A stretch of DNA of 64,000 bases from assembly GCA_039545295.1 (NCBI GenBank), contig BCIK01000003.1, positions 1,358,721-1,422,720 of the forward strand. Direction: 5' to 3'. Positions 12,021 to 22,877 of the stretch are shown piece after piece. The notes beneath the pieces were generated by a model, which saw nothing but the letters and a program-made list of their open reading frames with translations, had not been told where the DNA came from and did no database searches. This DNA comes from Udeniomyces pyricola. Taxonomy: Eukaryota; Basidiomycota; Tremellomycetes; Cystofilobasidiales; Mrakiaceae. Position 1 is the first letter of the stretch. Each line of letters starts with the position of its first letter. Both the position numbers and the translations under genes were made by a program.

Positions 12021-13860
12021 TCACTGTCGTTTCCGGTCGTCGATGACCGGAGTCCTTCCTCCCACGTCCAAGAGGATCTCCCATCCGATCCGGCCGACGG
12101 CATAGAGGTTGCCAAAGACGCACCCTAGCACGGCTCCAGCGAGAGGGGGAAGGGGCCATGACTGTGCAGAAAAAAAAAAAGGCGAGCAGAGAGGGGAAGG
12201 TTGGAACGGAGGGAGGAAGAGTATGAATTGTGCAACTCTCAAGGAACGGGGAAGAATGGGGTTGAGAAGGCGACCAGAAGAACCATATAGGGGCTTTCGA
12301 TTTTTTCTTCTTCTTTGGTTTCTTGTTGATTTCAAGGTGATAACTCACCTGCCAAGGTCGATCCCAATCCAACGCCATCGGCAGCGCTCCGAGCCACGCC
12401 CCGAGGAGCGTGAAGAGGGCTGGATAAACGAGGGCCATCTCAAAGGGCGTCTTGAGGCTAGTAGAGGGACATAAGGGTGGATATATCAAGACACCATGGA
12501 AAGAAGAAGGAAGAAGGGTTTTAAGGGGGCAAGGTCGTTAGTTTTCGAATGCAGACAAGCAGATGAGGGTTTGTTTTCGACAGAAAACGAAATGGAAGAG
12601 CAGTGCTATTTCTTTGTTCGCTCAAATCGCATCTCCTAGCCCTGACCCAACTTTGACCCAGTACAAACCACAAAGGAGCCAAACCTGCACTCGGATCGAC
12701 TTGAGACCGAATGAGGCAAGAGAAAGAGCTGAGACGAGAGAGCTCTGAGAAAGAAGAAGAAGAAGAAAAGAACCTCTGAAAGGGACATGGATCACTCACT
12801 CTACTTCCACAAACAATCGGGTCCAAACCCATCGCTCGACGCCTCCGTCACCTTTGACGAAACTCGGCATGCCGACGGCGGCGACCGGGGTGAAGACGAC
12901 GAGGATGGCGAGCGTGAGGGCTAGGGTGTAGGTTTGTAGGTGGGTTACGATTGGGACCGGACGCGTCGGGGCACCGAGGATGAGGAGAAGAAGGTGGAAG
13001 CCGAGGGAAGAAATGAGGGTTAGGACCGAGGCCGATTTGAGCGACTAGCTCGATGGGTCGGTAGGAGTGAGAACGATGATCCAAAGGGAAGTAAGAAAAG
13101 GATTCAATAAAAAGGGGGCGGTTTCTGGTTAGTGAGAAAGATTAGTGACAAAGCCAAGGATCGAAGCGACGAGGGTTCTTAGATGAGGTCCGGTTGGATG
13201 TCTATTTGTCCCCTCTTGAATTCTTGGACTCTATCATATCCAAAGACTATGGGCTCCTCGAGCAAAGAGGAGAACGCAAGGAAAAGAAAGAAAGAAAGAA
13301 AGAAAAAGAAAAACCCGAAAACTCACGTTCCATCTCCTCTTGTTTGCGCCGTTGTCCCACTCCTGGGCCCTGTCCATCTTCTCCTTCTTGAGCGCCCTTT
13401 CCCTCTCCTTGCCCACTTTACTCGATCCACCCGACGGAGCACCATCTCTCCTCATCCTCTCTTCCTCCCAAGCCCACATCCCTCCCATCTCGCCCGACCA
13501 CCACACGCACACCACCCCACACCCCGCGCAGACCCAGGCCGTCGTCCCGAGTGGGTCGCCCGTCAGCAGGCTCAACCACGCCCATTCCGGTCGGTCGACC
13601 GACGTCCTCGCTCGCGCCGGCCCGAGGAGGAACGAGAGCGAGAACGGAAGCGTCGACCGAGGGAGGTAAAGCAGCGTAAAGAGCAAGAGGAGGATCTCGA
13701 GTCCGACGATGGAAATGTATTTTGCCAGCGGAAAGTTGGGCGTCAACGCATCCAACGACGTTTGCGACGGCGACGAGGACGATGGGCGAGGTTTCTTGGT
13801 GGGAAAGGTAGGTTTGACGGTGGCGGCCTTGATGGCGCGGTCCTTGAGCGCTTGGAACAT
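12021..13860 (-). CDS. GPI11: GPI-anchor ethanolamine-phosphate transfer subunit (PIG-F/Gpi11)
   Basis: This multi-pass ER membrane protein works with the Gpi13/Gpi7-type transferases to add phosphoethanolamine to the GPI anchor. Exons 13860-13327, 13044-12800, 12457-12349 and 12161-12021 give 342 residues; phases agree at each join. Hydrophobic segments include ISIVGLEILLLLFTLLYLP in exon 1, LISSLGFHLLLILGAP and LALTLAILVVFTPVAAVGMP in exon 2, and MALVYPALFTLLGAWLGALP in exon 3. Exon 3 ends with the family signature LDWDRPWQ. Exon 4 continues with WPLPPLAGAVLGCVFGN. It is longer than yeast Gpi11 (about 219) because of its N-terminal and loop regions. An upstream in-frame Met at 13908 is possible; I chose 13860 as the ATG nearest the conserved region. 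It supplies anchors for wall proteins, though nothing links it by regulation to the WSC gene. Confidence 0.85.
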
Positions 13861-14589
13861 GACAAAGGGAGAGAGCGGTGAGAAAGAGGGGCGAGGGAAG
13901 GAGGTCACCGGTCACCGGACACCGACGAGGGGTTAGGATGATGGTCCTCGCGCGTCTTGGGTAATTAATTAAATACGTTGGCAACTGGTTAGTCATCCGG
14001 TTCATCACTCAACGTATATATGTATATACTCAGTACTCGACGTATATACTCAACGTACTCAACGCCCGGCAACAGTTGATTGTTTCTTCAATTCCCATCA
14101 CGTGCATGATCCAAGTCCATACATGCCCAACGTGCAGCATCCATTGACTGGAAAACCAACTCTGGAATCATTGCACTCCATCATCTGCATGCTGTCTGTC
14201 GTTTGTCATAAAAAGAAAGAAGGAAGCCTACGAACAGCAAAGAGAAAACCTTTGATATACATGTCCATATACTACTATATACATGCCGCCATATATGCAT
14301 GATCAATCTATCATCTCGATGTGCTCGATGATGACCATCGATCATCACCATGCATCATCATCATCATCATCTAATCAGCATCGGTTTGAACGTTTCCTTT
14401 GACCAACAGTAATCATGCATAGACGGAAATACAAACGATACGATATTGAATCCCCTTCCGGCCCAGTACTCAAGTGCACTATATCACAAATCAAAACCCT
14501 CCCGCTTCAACTCTTCATCCTCGACCAAGATCACTACAGCCATCACACATTCTTCACCATCGCTCCTATCTCTCGCCCAGATTCAACCT
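13861..14589. other. Intergenic region upstream of GPI11
   Basis: This holds the GPI11 promoter and the 3' end of the minus-strand gene at 14590-17569. Near 14010-14062 the motif ACGTATATACTCA and close variants recur. At about 14350-14370 there is a short ATC trinucleotide run. No coding exon is seen. Confidence 0.5.
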
Positions 14590-17569
14590 TCAACTTGCCT
14601 TTGCCGCCCTCGACCCCTTTCCACCTTTCGCTCGACCGTTGGGCCCATCGATCCCTCCACCCTCACCAGCACTTCGGTTCGAGCCTCTTCCACTTCGATA
14701 GCCACCTCGCTCGCCACCTTCCATCGGATCATCCAACTCATCTACTTCGTCCTCTTCCCCCGCCGAACCTCGCTCGTATTCACCCCTCCTCTCGATCCCT
14801 GACCCAGCACCCCCTCCACCCGTTAGCCTGGTCGCTGAGGACGGGGCGGAACCGAGAAAGACGCTTCGGGAGCCACTTCGGCCGTGAGAGGATGAGTGAG
14901 GATGAGGGTTGTTGTCGCCCGAGGCAGTCGGATGATGGGCGTAGTTGGCACCACCGTTGCCACTTCCACTCCCGCTCCCACTCGCCGCCGCCATCTTGGT
15001 CAACGCACCCGGCAGAGGGACATCTAACCCCTCATGGATCATGGCTTCTTCCAACTGCTTGTTTCGCTTCCACAGGGCTTCAATCTCCCGCCTCATTTCC
15101 TCCCGCACGACGGCGACTTCCTTGCGGACCATCTCTTGCAACGAGCTCGAGCTCGCTTGGAGGGTGTTGAGGACGGCGACGGATCGACGATGGTGGTCTT
15201 CGACCCGGTGAATCTGGTCTTCTGATCGGCGATGGATATCGCCCGCTCGATTCGACAGATCCGAGAGCGTCGATTGGAGCGTGCGCGAGTCGACGAGAGC
15301 GTCGTAGAATTTTTCAAATGGTCCGAGGAACGTTGCCCGTTCAGGCGAGGCAGGTCGAGGAATGTGGTAGCCGTAGGGCGAGGGATGCGACGGCGGAGGT
15401 GGGGGCGGAGGGTACGTCGCCCGACTCGAAGGTGGATAAAGAGAAGGAGGGTATGGGGATGGCGCTCCGTTACCGTTGGGTGGATAAGGAGATGGAGCGG
15501 AAGCCATAGTCGACCGGCTGCTGACAGAGCGTGATTGGTGTTGAGAGCTCGATGAGCGAGGAATCGGCGGCGGCGGCGCTGACGACGGATGATATGACGA
15601 AGGAGGAGGAGGCGGAGGAGGATAGTGTCCCATAGTCGAAGGATGAGGCTGACTAGAGGGTGGAGGCGGGTAAGGCTGATAAGGTGGGTTTGAAGCGTAC
15701 GGATCTCGGCGGTCATCGCGATGCTCATCCCGTCGCTCATCCCGTCGATCTTCTCGACGCTCGTCTCGTCGATCATCCCGACGATCATCCCGTCGGTCAT
15801 GGCTAAAGCTGCCTCGGCGTTCGGAAGCGCGAGGCGAGGGTCCCCGAGACGTGTGCGAGCTACGAGAGGCCGAGGGCAAGGCGGGACTATGATCTCGAGG
15901 CGAGAGGCCGGTTTGGGGAGCAGTCTAAGGTATACAGAACAAAAAAAAAAAGGAACACCAACGAAGAAAAACGAACAGGAACAACGCCGAACCATCGTCA
16001 GCAAGGGTCCGAACCCCATTCTATGAGGTAATTAATTATATAAACCATCTAGGCCGTCTCCGGCCTCAAAGGCTTCGCGGGCACTCACCGGTCGGGTTGT
16101 ATCTGCAGCGCCAGGATTTCGGCCGCTGTTACTCGACATGTGTACATCATGTGCGCCATCGTTGAACGCGCCCATGTTGCCAACATCGGGCGTAGGGGGC
16201 TCCTGATGAAACGTAGGGACGGACGAGCCTCCATTGCGATCGTAAGAGGATGATCCTGCCTGTGGAGGTTGCTCGGGTAGCCTTGCTGGGCCCGATGGAC
16301 TTGCTCCTCCTGCCATCTTGTTACTTTCTTGCTGAAGGTGACGCTGTCGTATGAGAGATTGCTGCTGCTCCTTCATGCGAAGAGCCGACTGGACGGTGTC
16401 GTGCGAGGCAGGATCCGATTGGGTAAGTTGGAAACCGAGAACGACGGGCGAAACGGGAGGTTGGGACCCTTGAAGATGAGTTGGGATGTTGTTGTTGCTA
16501 TTCAGGGACGAATTCGAGGCGGTGCCAGGGACAGGCGAAGCATCGGCAGGGTCGAGACGAAGACGCTTGGGAGGTGGGGCCGGGTCAGAGTTGGTAGAGA
16601 TGCCCGTGTTGGGCGCATCGACTTCGAACGGATCTAAAGTTTCATTTTTGGCTCTGAGGCAGTATAAGCACACACACGAAGGTACGGAAAGAGAAACACA
16701 AGCGAGAAGAGAAAGAGGAGAGTAGGAAAAATGATGATGAAGAAGCAGAAAAAAAAAGAAGAAGAACAAAGTCAGTACAACATTTTCAAATTATTCTGAG
16801 TGGCATACAGACAAGCTACGGGCGTGAAGAGGACAGAGAGAAGCGAGGTGATGCGCTTGTGGGATAGTCGGTCGTAGCGAGGCTGAGGTCCGACGTCCAA
16901 GTAAGGAGAGCAAAGGGGGGAAGGCGCGGTCTGAGACGAGACGGGGAGCGTTTCATCGTCTTGACCAGAGACCAAAACGACGTGAGACAGGGGATGCTTG
17001 CCAGTTCAAGCCGCCTTTTGCCTCGACAGCGAAGGCGGAGAGAGATAGAGAGAGTGAGAGAGGCATATGGAATGCTACAGGGTTCAACAAAACACTGTGC
17101 GACAAGCTTCACGTCCTTCAAAGGAGTGATGGCCCGAAACGTGTTGTCGTATAAGGTCCGTTCCCATTCTCAGGGCAACTCGGCCACCGCTCAGGAATGG
17201 ATATTTGAACGCGACGAGGGTGGTATCCACGGCGGCACCTGATCTGAAGCTAGTCAACGAGCTTCTCGCCAATGATGGACGGTCACGAACGAGGAGGCAA
17301 AAAGAGGGAGAACGATGAGTAGGGATCGATGAGACGTACTTGATTTGGGATGTCGTCGCTTCATCAGCAGCTGGACGTTTCGCCCCGGGCGAGGCAGCAC
17401 GGTCTGTCAGGGGAGCAGACGTAGACGCAGAGGCAGCGACAGATGGAGCCGGAGCTGACATGAACGGGGTAGGGGTTGATGTCGAGGTGAAAATGGGCGA
17501 TGGATCTGACCGAGCTGGTGGGTGGACGGGAACGGGTGCTGGTGCTGAGGGTTTGGGCGAGAGCGGCAT
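14590..17569 (-). CDS. Unrecognised low-complexity nuclear-type protein with coiled coil; middle exons uncertain
   Basis: The start is the ATG at 17569 (MPLSPKPSAPAP). Exon 1 ends at 17340 (donor GTACGT). Reliable later exons run from about 16652 to 16089 and 15926 to 14590, joined in phase 0 (TTRP-TAPQTGLSPRD). Between them, coding-like pieces include ERTLYDNTFRAITPLKDVKL (about 17190-17105), VSGQDDETLPVSSQTAPS and YDRLSHKRITSLLSVLFTP (about 16980-16800), then ATQNNLKMLAKNETLDPFEV across a good intron. The C-terminal half has an Arg/Asp repeat (DDRRDERREDRRDERR), a Pro/Tyr/Ser-rich region, and a coiled coil (MVRKEVAVVREEMRREIEAL). PPPKRLRL looks like a nuclear signal. I do not recognise the family. 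The reading frame breaks near 17185, where only a 19-nt gap or a sequence error would join the pieces. Confidence 0.6.
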
Positions 17570-19571
17570 GATTGACGAAAGAGGGGGAAGGGACAAAGGG
17601 AAGAGCTTCCAGAGAGTTGCGCTCCTGGTTGAGATTGAATATTGACGCGCGGCAAACGGCGGCGAGCGACTTGAGTCGAGTCGATCGGCTCTCTGGATCG
17701 AGTGAGAGAAGACGGTGTTGGGGCGGGCAGAAGATATGGGCTTGACTCGACGACAGAAGAGTAGCGAAGCCAAGGAGAGAGAGAGATCGTTTCTAATGGG
17801 GCGAGAAAAAGGGCAAAAAGGGCAAAAGGGCAAAAGGGCAAAGGGAGCGAGAACAAGCTACGACCGTTGACGTATATTCATATTCATCAGCTGCAGGCCG
17901 GAAAGAAAAGGGCTCGCGCTCATGATCGAACTAGAACGAACGCGCCCGGCCTTCCGGCGAACAAAGTACAAGCTGGCTTACAAGGGGATCTCGGATCTCG
18001 CTCTCGATCTGGATCAACCTAGTTGGAATTCCATGATTACGCTCAATCTCCTCCATTTTACTGTATATCATCAATTTTCATCCATCCTCGGGCTTTTCGT
18101 CAGCTCTCCACAACCTCAACATCTCATCATGGTACTATGTCTGTGTCATCCCATCCGTGTAGACACCAGCTGTAGTATGTGGCCGGTCTTCTGTGTTTAT
18201 TCATCATGCCTCCGAGTACGCGTATTTCGACTGGAAACTGATATACCGACATGACGACCGCGCGCTTTTGCAGACGCGCCTGCTAATCGCGATCGATCAT
18301 CACGCACCCATCATGATGAATGATGATCTCATGTAGTACTCCGCATCAAACATTACTAGTGCTGGGCGCTGAGCGTTGGCCCGTCCAGCGCCCAGCCCCG
18401 GCCCATATAACTTGAATGCAAGATCACTCCGGCCATGCAGCTTGCAGCCCCGGCCAATCCGGCTTAATGGACGCGTCTCCCGGATTGTACGTCCGCTCCA
18501 TCCGGTGCGTGACGCACCAACTACAGCACTCTGACCTGTCTTTTGATCAGGTTGCCTTGTCATCAGTTGTCGATGGTGGATCACAAAGAAAGCATGGAGA
18601 AGCCGAAGAGATGACGACGAGGGCGGTCCCAACTCAATGTATACGCATTTAGCGGGTTTTTTTTCTTCTTCTTTTCCATCAACCGTCAAAATTCGAAACC
18701 GCCGGCTTGGGTTCAAAAGAATACGTTGCGGGGCCAGCCGAATCGAGTCGTTGAGAGGACGGCGCGCGCACATTGATCATGTGTTGGTAGTACGTACATC
18801 GTAAAGGAAACAAGGGCTTCAAGCGTCCGTATACGGTCACGCTATACATACATATGACAAGGAAGCGATGGTCCACAAGCATGCTTTCAGATGTGCTGGT
18901 GATCGGGCAGGAAGCTAGGGAGTGAGCAAAAGATATAAGAAGGGGAGGGGGAGGGGGGAGTGAGAGAAAAAGCCATCACAATAAAAACGCCGAGACGAGA
19001 CGTGCTTCCTCCTTTTCCTGTTCAACCGATCAAAGGGGCTGCGGCTACCCCAACTAAGCTTCTCGCCTCGACTCCACCAGGCGTGCGAGCGCCGTCGACA
19101 AGCGCTTGCTTGGCCCCATCACTTCGCCAAGTTCAGATCGATGCCTCTTGTTGCGTGCCGCACATATCTCACTAAACTTTCAGATAACGACATGATTACC
19201 AGAGGCAAGTCATCCTCGGCTCGGGCTAAAAGGATCACGACATCAATCATGTGCGCACACTTCATGCGCAAGGCGATCAATCGTAATGGTATCAGGCCAA
19301 GGTTCACCAAGATCCACATCACACCACGGAGAAGGGCAGGAAAGACAAATGAACAGCATAACATCTGAGACCGACGACAAACGATAGGAAAAAACGGGAC
19401 AGAGTTACAAGGCATGTATGTTCCAAAACTACGACACCCGAGTGAAAAACGAGGATAGAATCCTCTCGCACGAGCATCAACTCTGTCGGAAAGATCGCAC
19501 CAACTCCCGGTACCCCTCACCAAGCCTCCAAAACGGTGGCTCGGCTTTTTGGTCCGCCCTGACCATAACGG
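17570..19571. other. Long apparently non-coding stretch
   Basis: About 2 kb without a convincing exon on either strand. Open frames at 18300-18773 and 19119-19523 (-) lack homology-like composition, good starts or splice signals. The region contains several GGCCGG/CCGGCC words (about 17895, 17948, 18407, 18432, 18448). It probably holds the promoter of the 14590-17569 gene and the 3' UTR of the candidate small gene; an unrecognised non-coding RNA cannot be excluded. Confidence 0.45.
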
Positions 19572-20233
19572 TCAGAAAACAGATGGGGTGAAAATAAACG
19601 AGTTCTCGCCTGCCATCTGACGAAAGTCAAAAGGTAGGAGATCACAAGCTCGGGTTGGGAGTCGGGGTTCAGTCTTCCACGGCCGTAACAGACCTCCTGA
19701 GCGTAGGATGGAGCGAATAGTTTCCGAGGAAACGTCTCGTGCTGGAGGACTTGACTTGGGCGTGGTGTTAAGAGCGGAAGGGGGATGTGATAGAAGAGAA
19801 TGGGCAGAGGAGGATAGGATAGGTGTCCAGGAAAGGTGGAAAGGGGCTGGTGGAGAGGACATGAGAGGAGAAAGGGAATGGGAGAAGTGGGGGGGGGGGN
19901 GGGGNGNGAAGGAAGATTTACGTCGACCTTTGCATACAAGACACGGAAGGACGCATCTAGTTGAGGCAGCTCGACGTATGCTGGTGAGAACAAGAAGGGA
20001 AGAAAGGCGGAGAGGAGTGCTGAGGGACAAGAACGCTGGAGGCAAGAAGGAGTCGTCGAGTCGAAAAAAAAAAAGGGTTGGGCCGGCTCTTGAATCTCTG
20101 CTCAACATGCCAACGCGCCAACGCAAGCCAACGCCGCCTTCTTGGCCACCTTTTCGATCTCGCCTCTTGGTTGCTCTTGACAACTGGCGTTGATTCGGTC
20201 CCGTAACCTTTCTCGTCCCAAGGCTTTCTCCAT
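19572..20233 (-). CDS. Candidate small spliced gene, 92 residues, no family recognised
   Basis: Four exons with consistent phases can be assembled: 20233-20107, 19980-19922, 19741-19694 and 19616-19572. Introns are GTTGAG...caccag, GTAAAT...ctccag and GTCTGT...tcgtcag, each with a pyrimidine-rich end. The product starts MEKALGRERLRDRINASCQE, has a mildly hydrophobic helix (KKAALACVGALASYVELPQL), continues DASFRVLYAKVDHETFPRK and ends SFIFTPSVF. It does not match a family I know. The second intron contains the ambiguous poly-G/N stretch at 19890-19908 (C-rich in the transcript). Codon use (GAG, AAG, GCG, GTC rich) looks like the neighbours. Alternative reading frames through the last exons exist, so the C-terminal third is the least certain part. 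Confidence 0.45.
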
Positions 20234-20651
20234 CATCAAACATCATATCCTACATAAGTCATAGTTGCAGACACGACATCCTGCGCCTTATCACTTCTCG
20301 TGCTCTCTGTTCTACAATATATTCATAAATCTGGTTGGGTCCTTGGTGCGCTCGCACGTTTCTCTGATCGATTACTCAGCTTCAAGCTCCATCAAGACCA
20401 ATCGGAGCAATCTGCTTTAATTTGTGACCCGCGGCAGGCTGGACCTGGGTTGTCCAAGTCGACGTGCGTGGCCTATAGCTACCTACCTTCAGACGCCGGT
20501 GATGAGGTAAGCGCGGCAGCGCTTCGGCCAGCATCCGGCAGCTTCGGAGTTCTTCTCAAAGAGCTAACTAATACAACTTACAGTACAACGTAATACACAC
20601 TGTTTTCAATCGGCTTCATTCCTCCCACCAACACCCACGTATATTGCCATT
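20234..20651. promoter_or_regulatory. Divergent promoter between the small gene and the aldo-keto reductase
   Basis: A 418-bp gap between the start codon at 20233 (-) and the reductase ATG at 20652 (+). The last 60 bases before the reductase ATG are a typical C/A/T-rich leader (cctcccaccaacacccacg). I see no exon here. Confidence 0.45.
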
Positions 20652-22500
20652 ATGTCCACCAACGCCATCTCCTCCACCAAGTTCCCCATCGGATACGGTG
20701 CCATGGTGCGTGGCTTGGCCGGCTTCTCACTTGCATTTTCCTCACTATCTCACATCTCTCTCCATCATGGCTTCTAACTCCCCTCCCAAACATTTCCCGT
20801 CTTGACTTTGCCGTACACCACACTTAGGGACTCTCCGAGTTCTATGGAAGCTCAACCGAAGAATCTAACAAGAAGACCCTGCAAGCCGTCCTCGACAAGT
20901 GAGCTTGGATCTGATCGCTCGTCATCAACCCCCCTAATCCACCCTGGCATGGACTCGTAGGTTCATTGAAATGGCTCGTCGAGGATCCGCTAACGCGGTT
21001 TTGCTGTCTTTGCACTCAACCCGTCGTCACAGTGAATGCTACTTCATTGATACGGCCGACATGTACGGATCTGGTCACAACGAAGAGCTCCTCGGTCCGT
21101 TCGTGCAGAAGAATCGGTGAGCTCCGAAATGAGCCTTCATTGTTCTCTGCGATCGCGATAGCTTTGCGGTCCTTCATTATGTCTTGTCACTGCCAAGAGA
21201 AGATGCGAGATCTGTGACTAACAGATCACCCAATCTATGCCTGGTTGATCTCACCTCGTCACAGCGAGAAAGTTTTCATCTGTACCAAGTTTGCCCTTCT
21301 CCGAGGTCCCGGCGGTACCTTCGAAGGCATCCGAGGTGATGCTGCATATGTCAAAGAGGCGTGCGATGCCAGTCTGAAACGACTCGGGATCGATCAAATC
21401 GACCTCTACTACCAGCACCGTGTTGACCCCAAGACGCCGATCGAAGAGACGATGGGTGCGCTCAAGGAGCTTCAAGAGGCAGGCAAGATCAAGTACATCG
21501 GACTGTCCGAGTGCTCTGCTGAGACCTTGCGCCGAGCCTCCAAGATTGCGCATGTAGACGCTGTGCAATGGGAATACAGCGTGTTCACGTGAGTGTCCTT
21601 CAAAGAGTTGGTATTCTAATCTTCAAGAATATGACTGACTCCTTCGACGATCTCGGCGTCACTCACTCACAGGACTGACGTCGAAACGAACGGTGTCCTT
21701 GATGCCTGCAAAGAGTATGTGTTTCTGTTCTCTTATTGCAAGTTGCTCTGTCGCGCATGATATCACTGCTCATACTATGACCTATCTCGGCCAGGCTTGG
21801 CACGACTCTGGTCGCCTACTCTCCGCTCGGGCGAGGCCTCATCTCGGTGGACTGGGAGACGACGGACGACATTCCTGCTGATGACTGTAAGGACCCATCT
21901 CGTCGGTCATCAGCGATGTGTAAGAAGTACCCAGCCCGATCAGTCAGCTGATGCCGATCTCGCTCGATGTTCAGTCAGGAAATATCTCCCTCGATTCCAA
22001 GGCGAGAGCTTGAAGGGTGAGTCTCTGGTCTCGACTCTTATCAATTCTTGACCCGTTCGTATACCATGAACTTGTGACGAGGTTTTGCTGAGCCCTCCTC
22101 TCGGCTCACCTTGTCGCCTTGGCTCTAAACTACGAACTATGTGTTTCTCTCATACAGCCAACATGAAGCTTGTCCATCGCCTCCGTGAGATCGCCGCCAA
22201 GAAGGGTGTGACTGCGAATCAACTTGCGCTAGCTTGGGTCATGAGCCAAGGCGCGATTCCTATCCCCGGCACCAAGACGATTGAGCGATTGGAGGAGAAT
22301 CTGGGTGCAAAGGAGGTGAAGATCACCGAGGAAGAGCACCAAGAGATCCGCCAGATGCTGGAGGAGATCAAAGTTGAGGTGAGTCACGATTGATCACTTC
22401 TGTCGACTTTGTGCTCCGTTTTGGACTCTGACACGCTGCCTCCTTTTGATGACCATACCAGGGCGACCGATATGCCGATATGAGTGGTGTCAATGTATAA
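20652..22500 (+). CDS. Aldo-keto reductase
   Basis: This is an NAD(P)H-dependent oxidoreductase with a TIM-barrel fold. Exons 20652-20705, 20828-20898, 21033-21116, 21265-21588, 21673-21714, 21795-21886, 21975-22016, 22158-22378 and 22462-22500 give 322 residues. The catalytic tetrad is visible: Asp and Tyr in [18 protein letters not shown], Lys in FICTKFALL, His in YYQHRVD. The substrate loop and later barrel strands are present ([37 protein letters not shown]). The cofactor region reads [18 protein letters not shown]. The layout matches AKR13-like or pyridoxal-reductase-like fungal enzymes; the substrate is unknown. The join [19 protein letters not shown] is about six residues shorter than usual for the family, so a tiny exon between 20899 and 21032 may be missing or the helix may be short. 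Confidence 0.9.
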
Positions 22501-22877
22501 GCAAAGCAGGCCTGTTATATAGCGCTGTTACTGTGTAGGCCGGGGCCGGAATGATCTGCGGTGAATTGTACTGCATATGCAAACACATATGTATAAATAT
22601 ATATGAGCTGTATGATGATGATGATGATGATGTTGATATTGAAGCGTGCAGAATATATTCATGGCAATGATGCAGATGGGCATGGACAACAGTCGGACTG
22701 AACCGTCTAGTTGTAATAAGATCGATAAAAAAAATTTCACAGGATATTATTGGATAGTAATCTGTATGTACTCTGCAGGCACTCTTGTTTGATGTTGGAC
22801 TTGGAATCCTCCCAGTCATCTCAGCTGGCGCTGCCTTCCCCCTTACCCATTGCTCCCCCCCCCCCCCCCCCCAATAC
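22501..22877. promoter_or_regulatory. Intergenic region and promoter of NDUFA9, with poly-C tract
   Basis: It contains the reductase 3' UTR, a short ATG trinucleotide run (about 22610-22632) and a run of about 17 C bases (22855-22872) ending just upstream of the proposed NDUFA9 start codon. Such a C-rich leader is unusual so close to an ATG. Confidence 0.45.

Noticed and set aside
13183..13881. Plus-strand frame opposite GPI11 exon 1
   Set aside because: Arg/Lys/Pro-rich shadow of a hydrophobic membrane-protein exon.
15093..16019. Minus-strand 308-residue frame overlapping the unrecognised coiled-coil gene
   Set aside because: Out of frame with the phase-consistent exons; runs through an intron and lacks domain-like sequence.
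18300..18773. Minus-strand 157-residue open frame
   Set aside because: Mixed low-quality composition, no motif, and no neighbouring exons in phase.
19119..19523. Minus-strand 134-residue frame with a hydrophobic stretch
   Set aside because: No plausible family, splice links or start context; it might be part of a 3' UTR, so I left it out.
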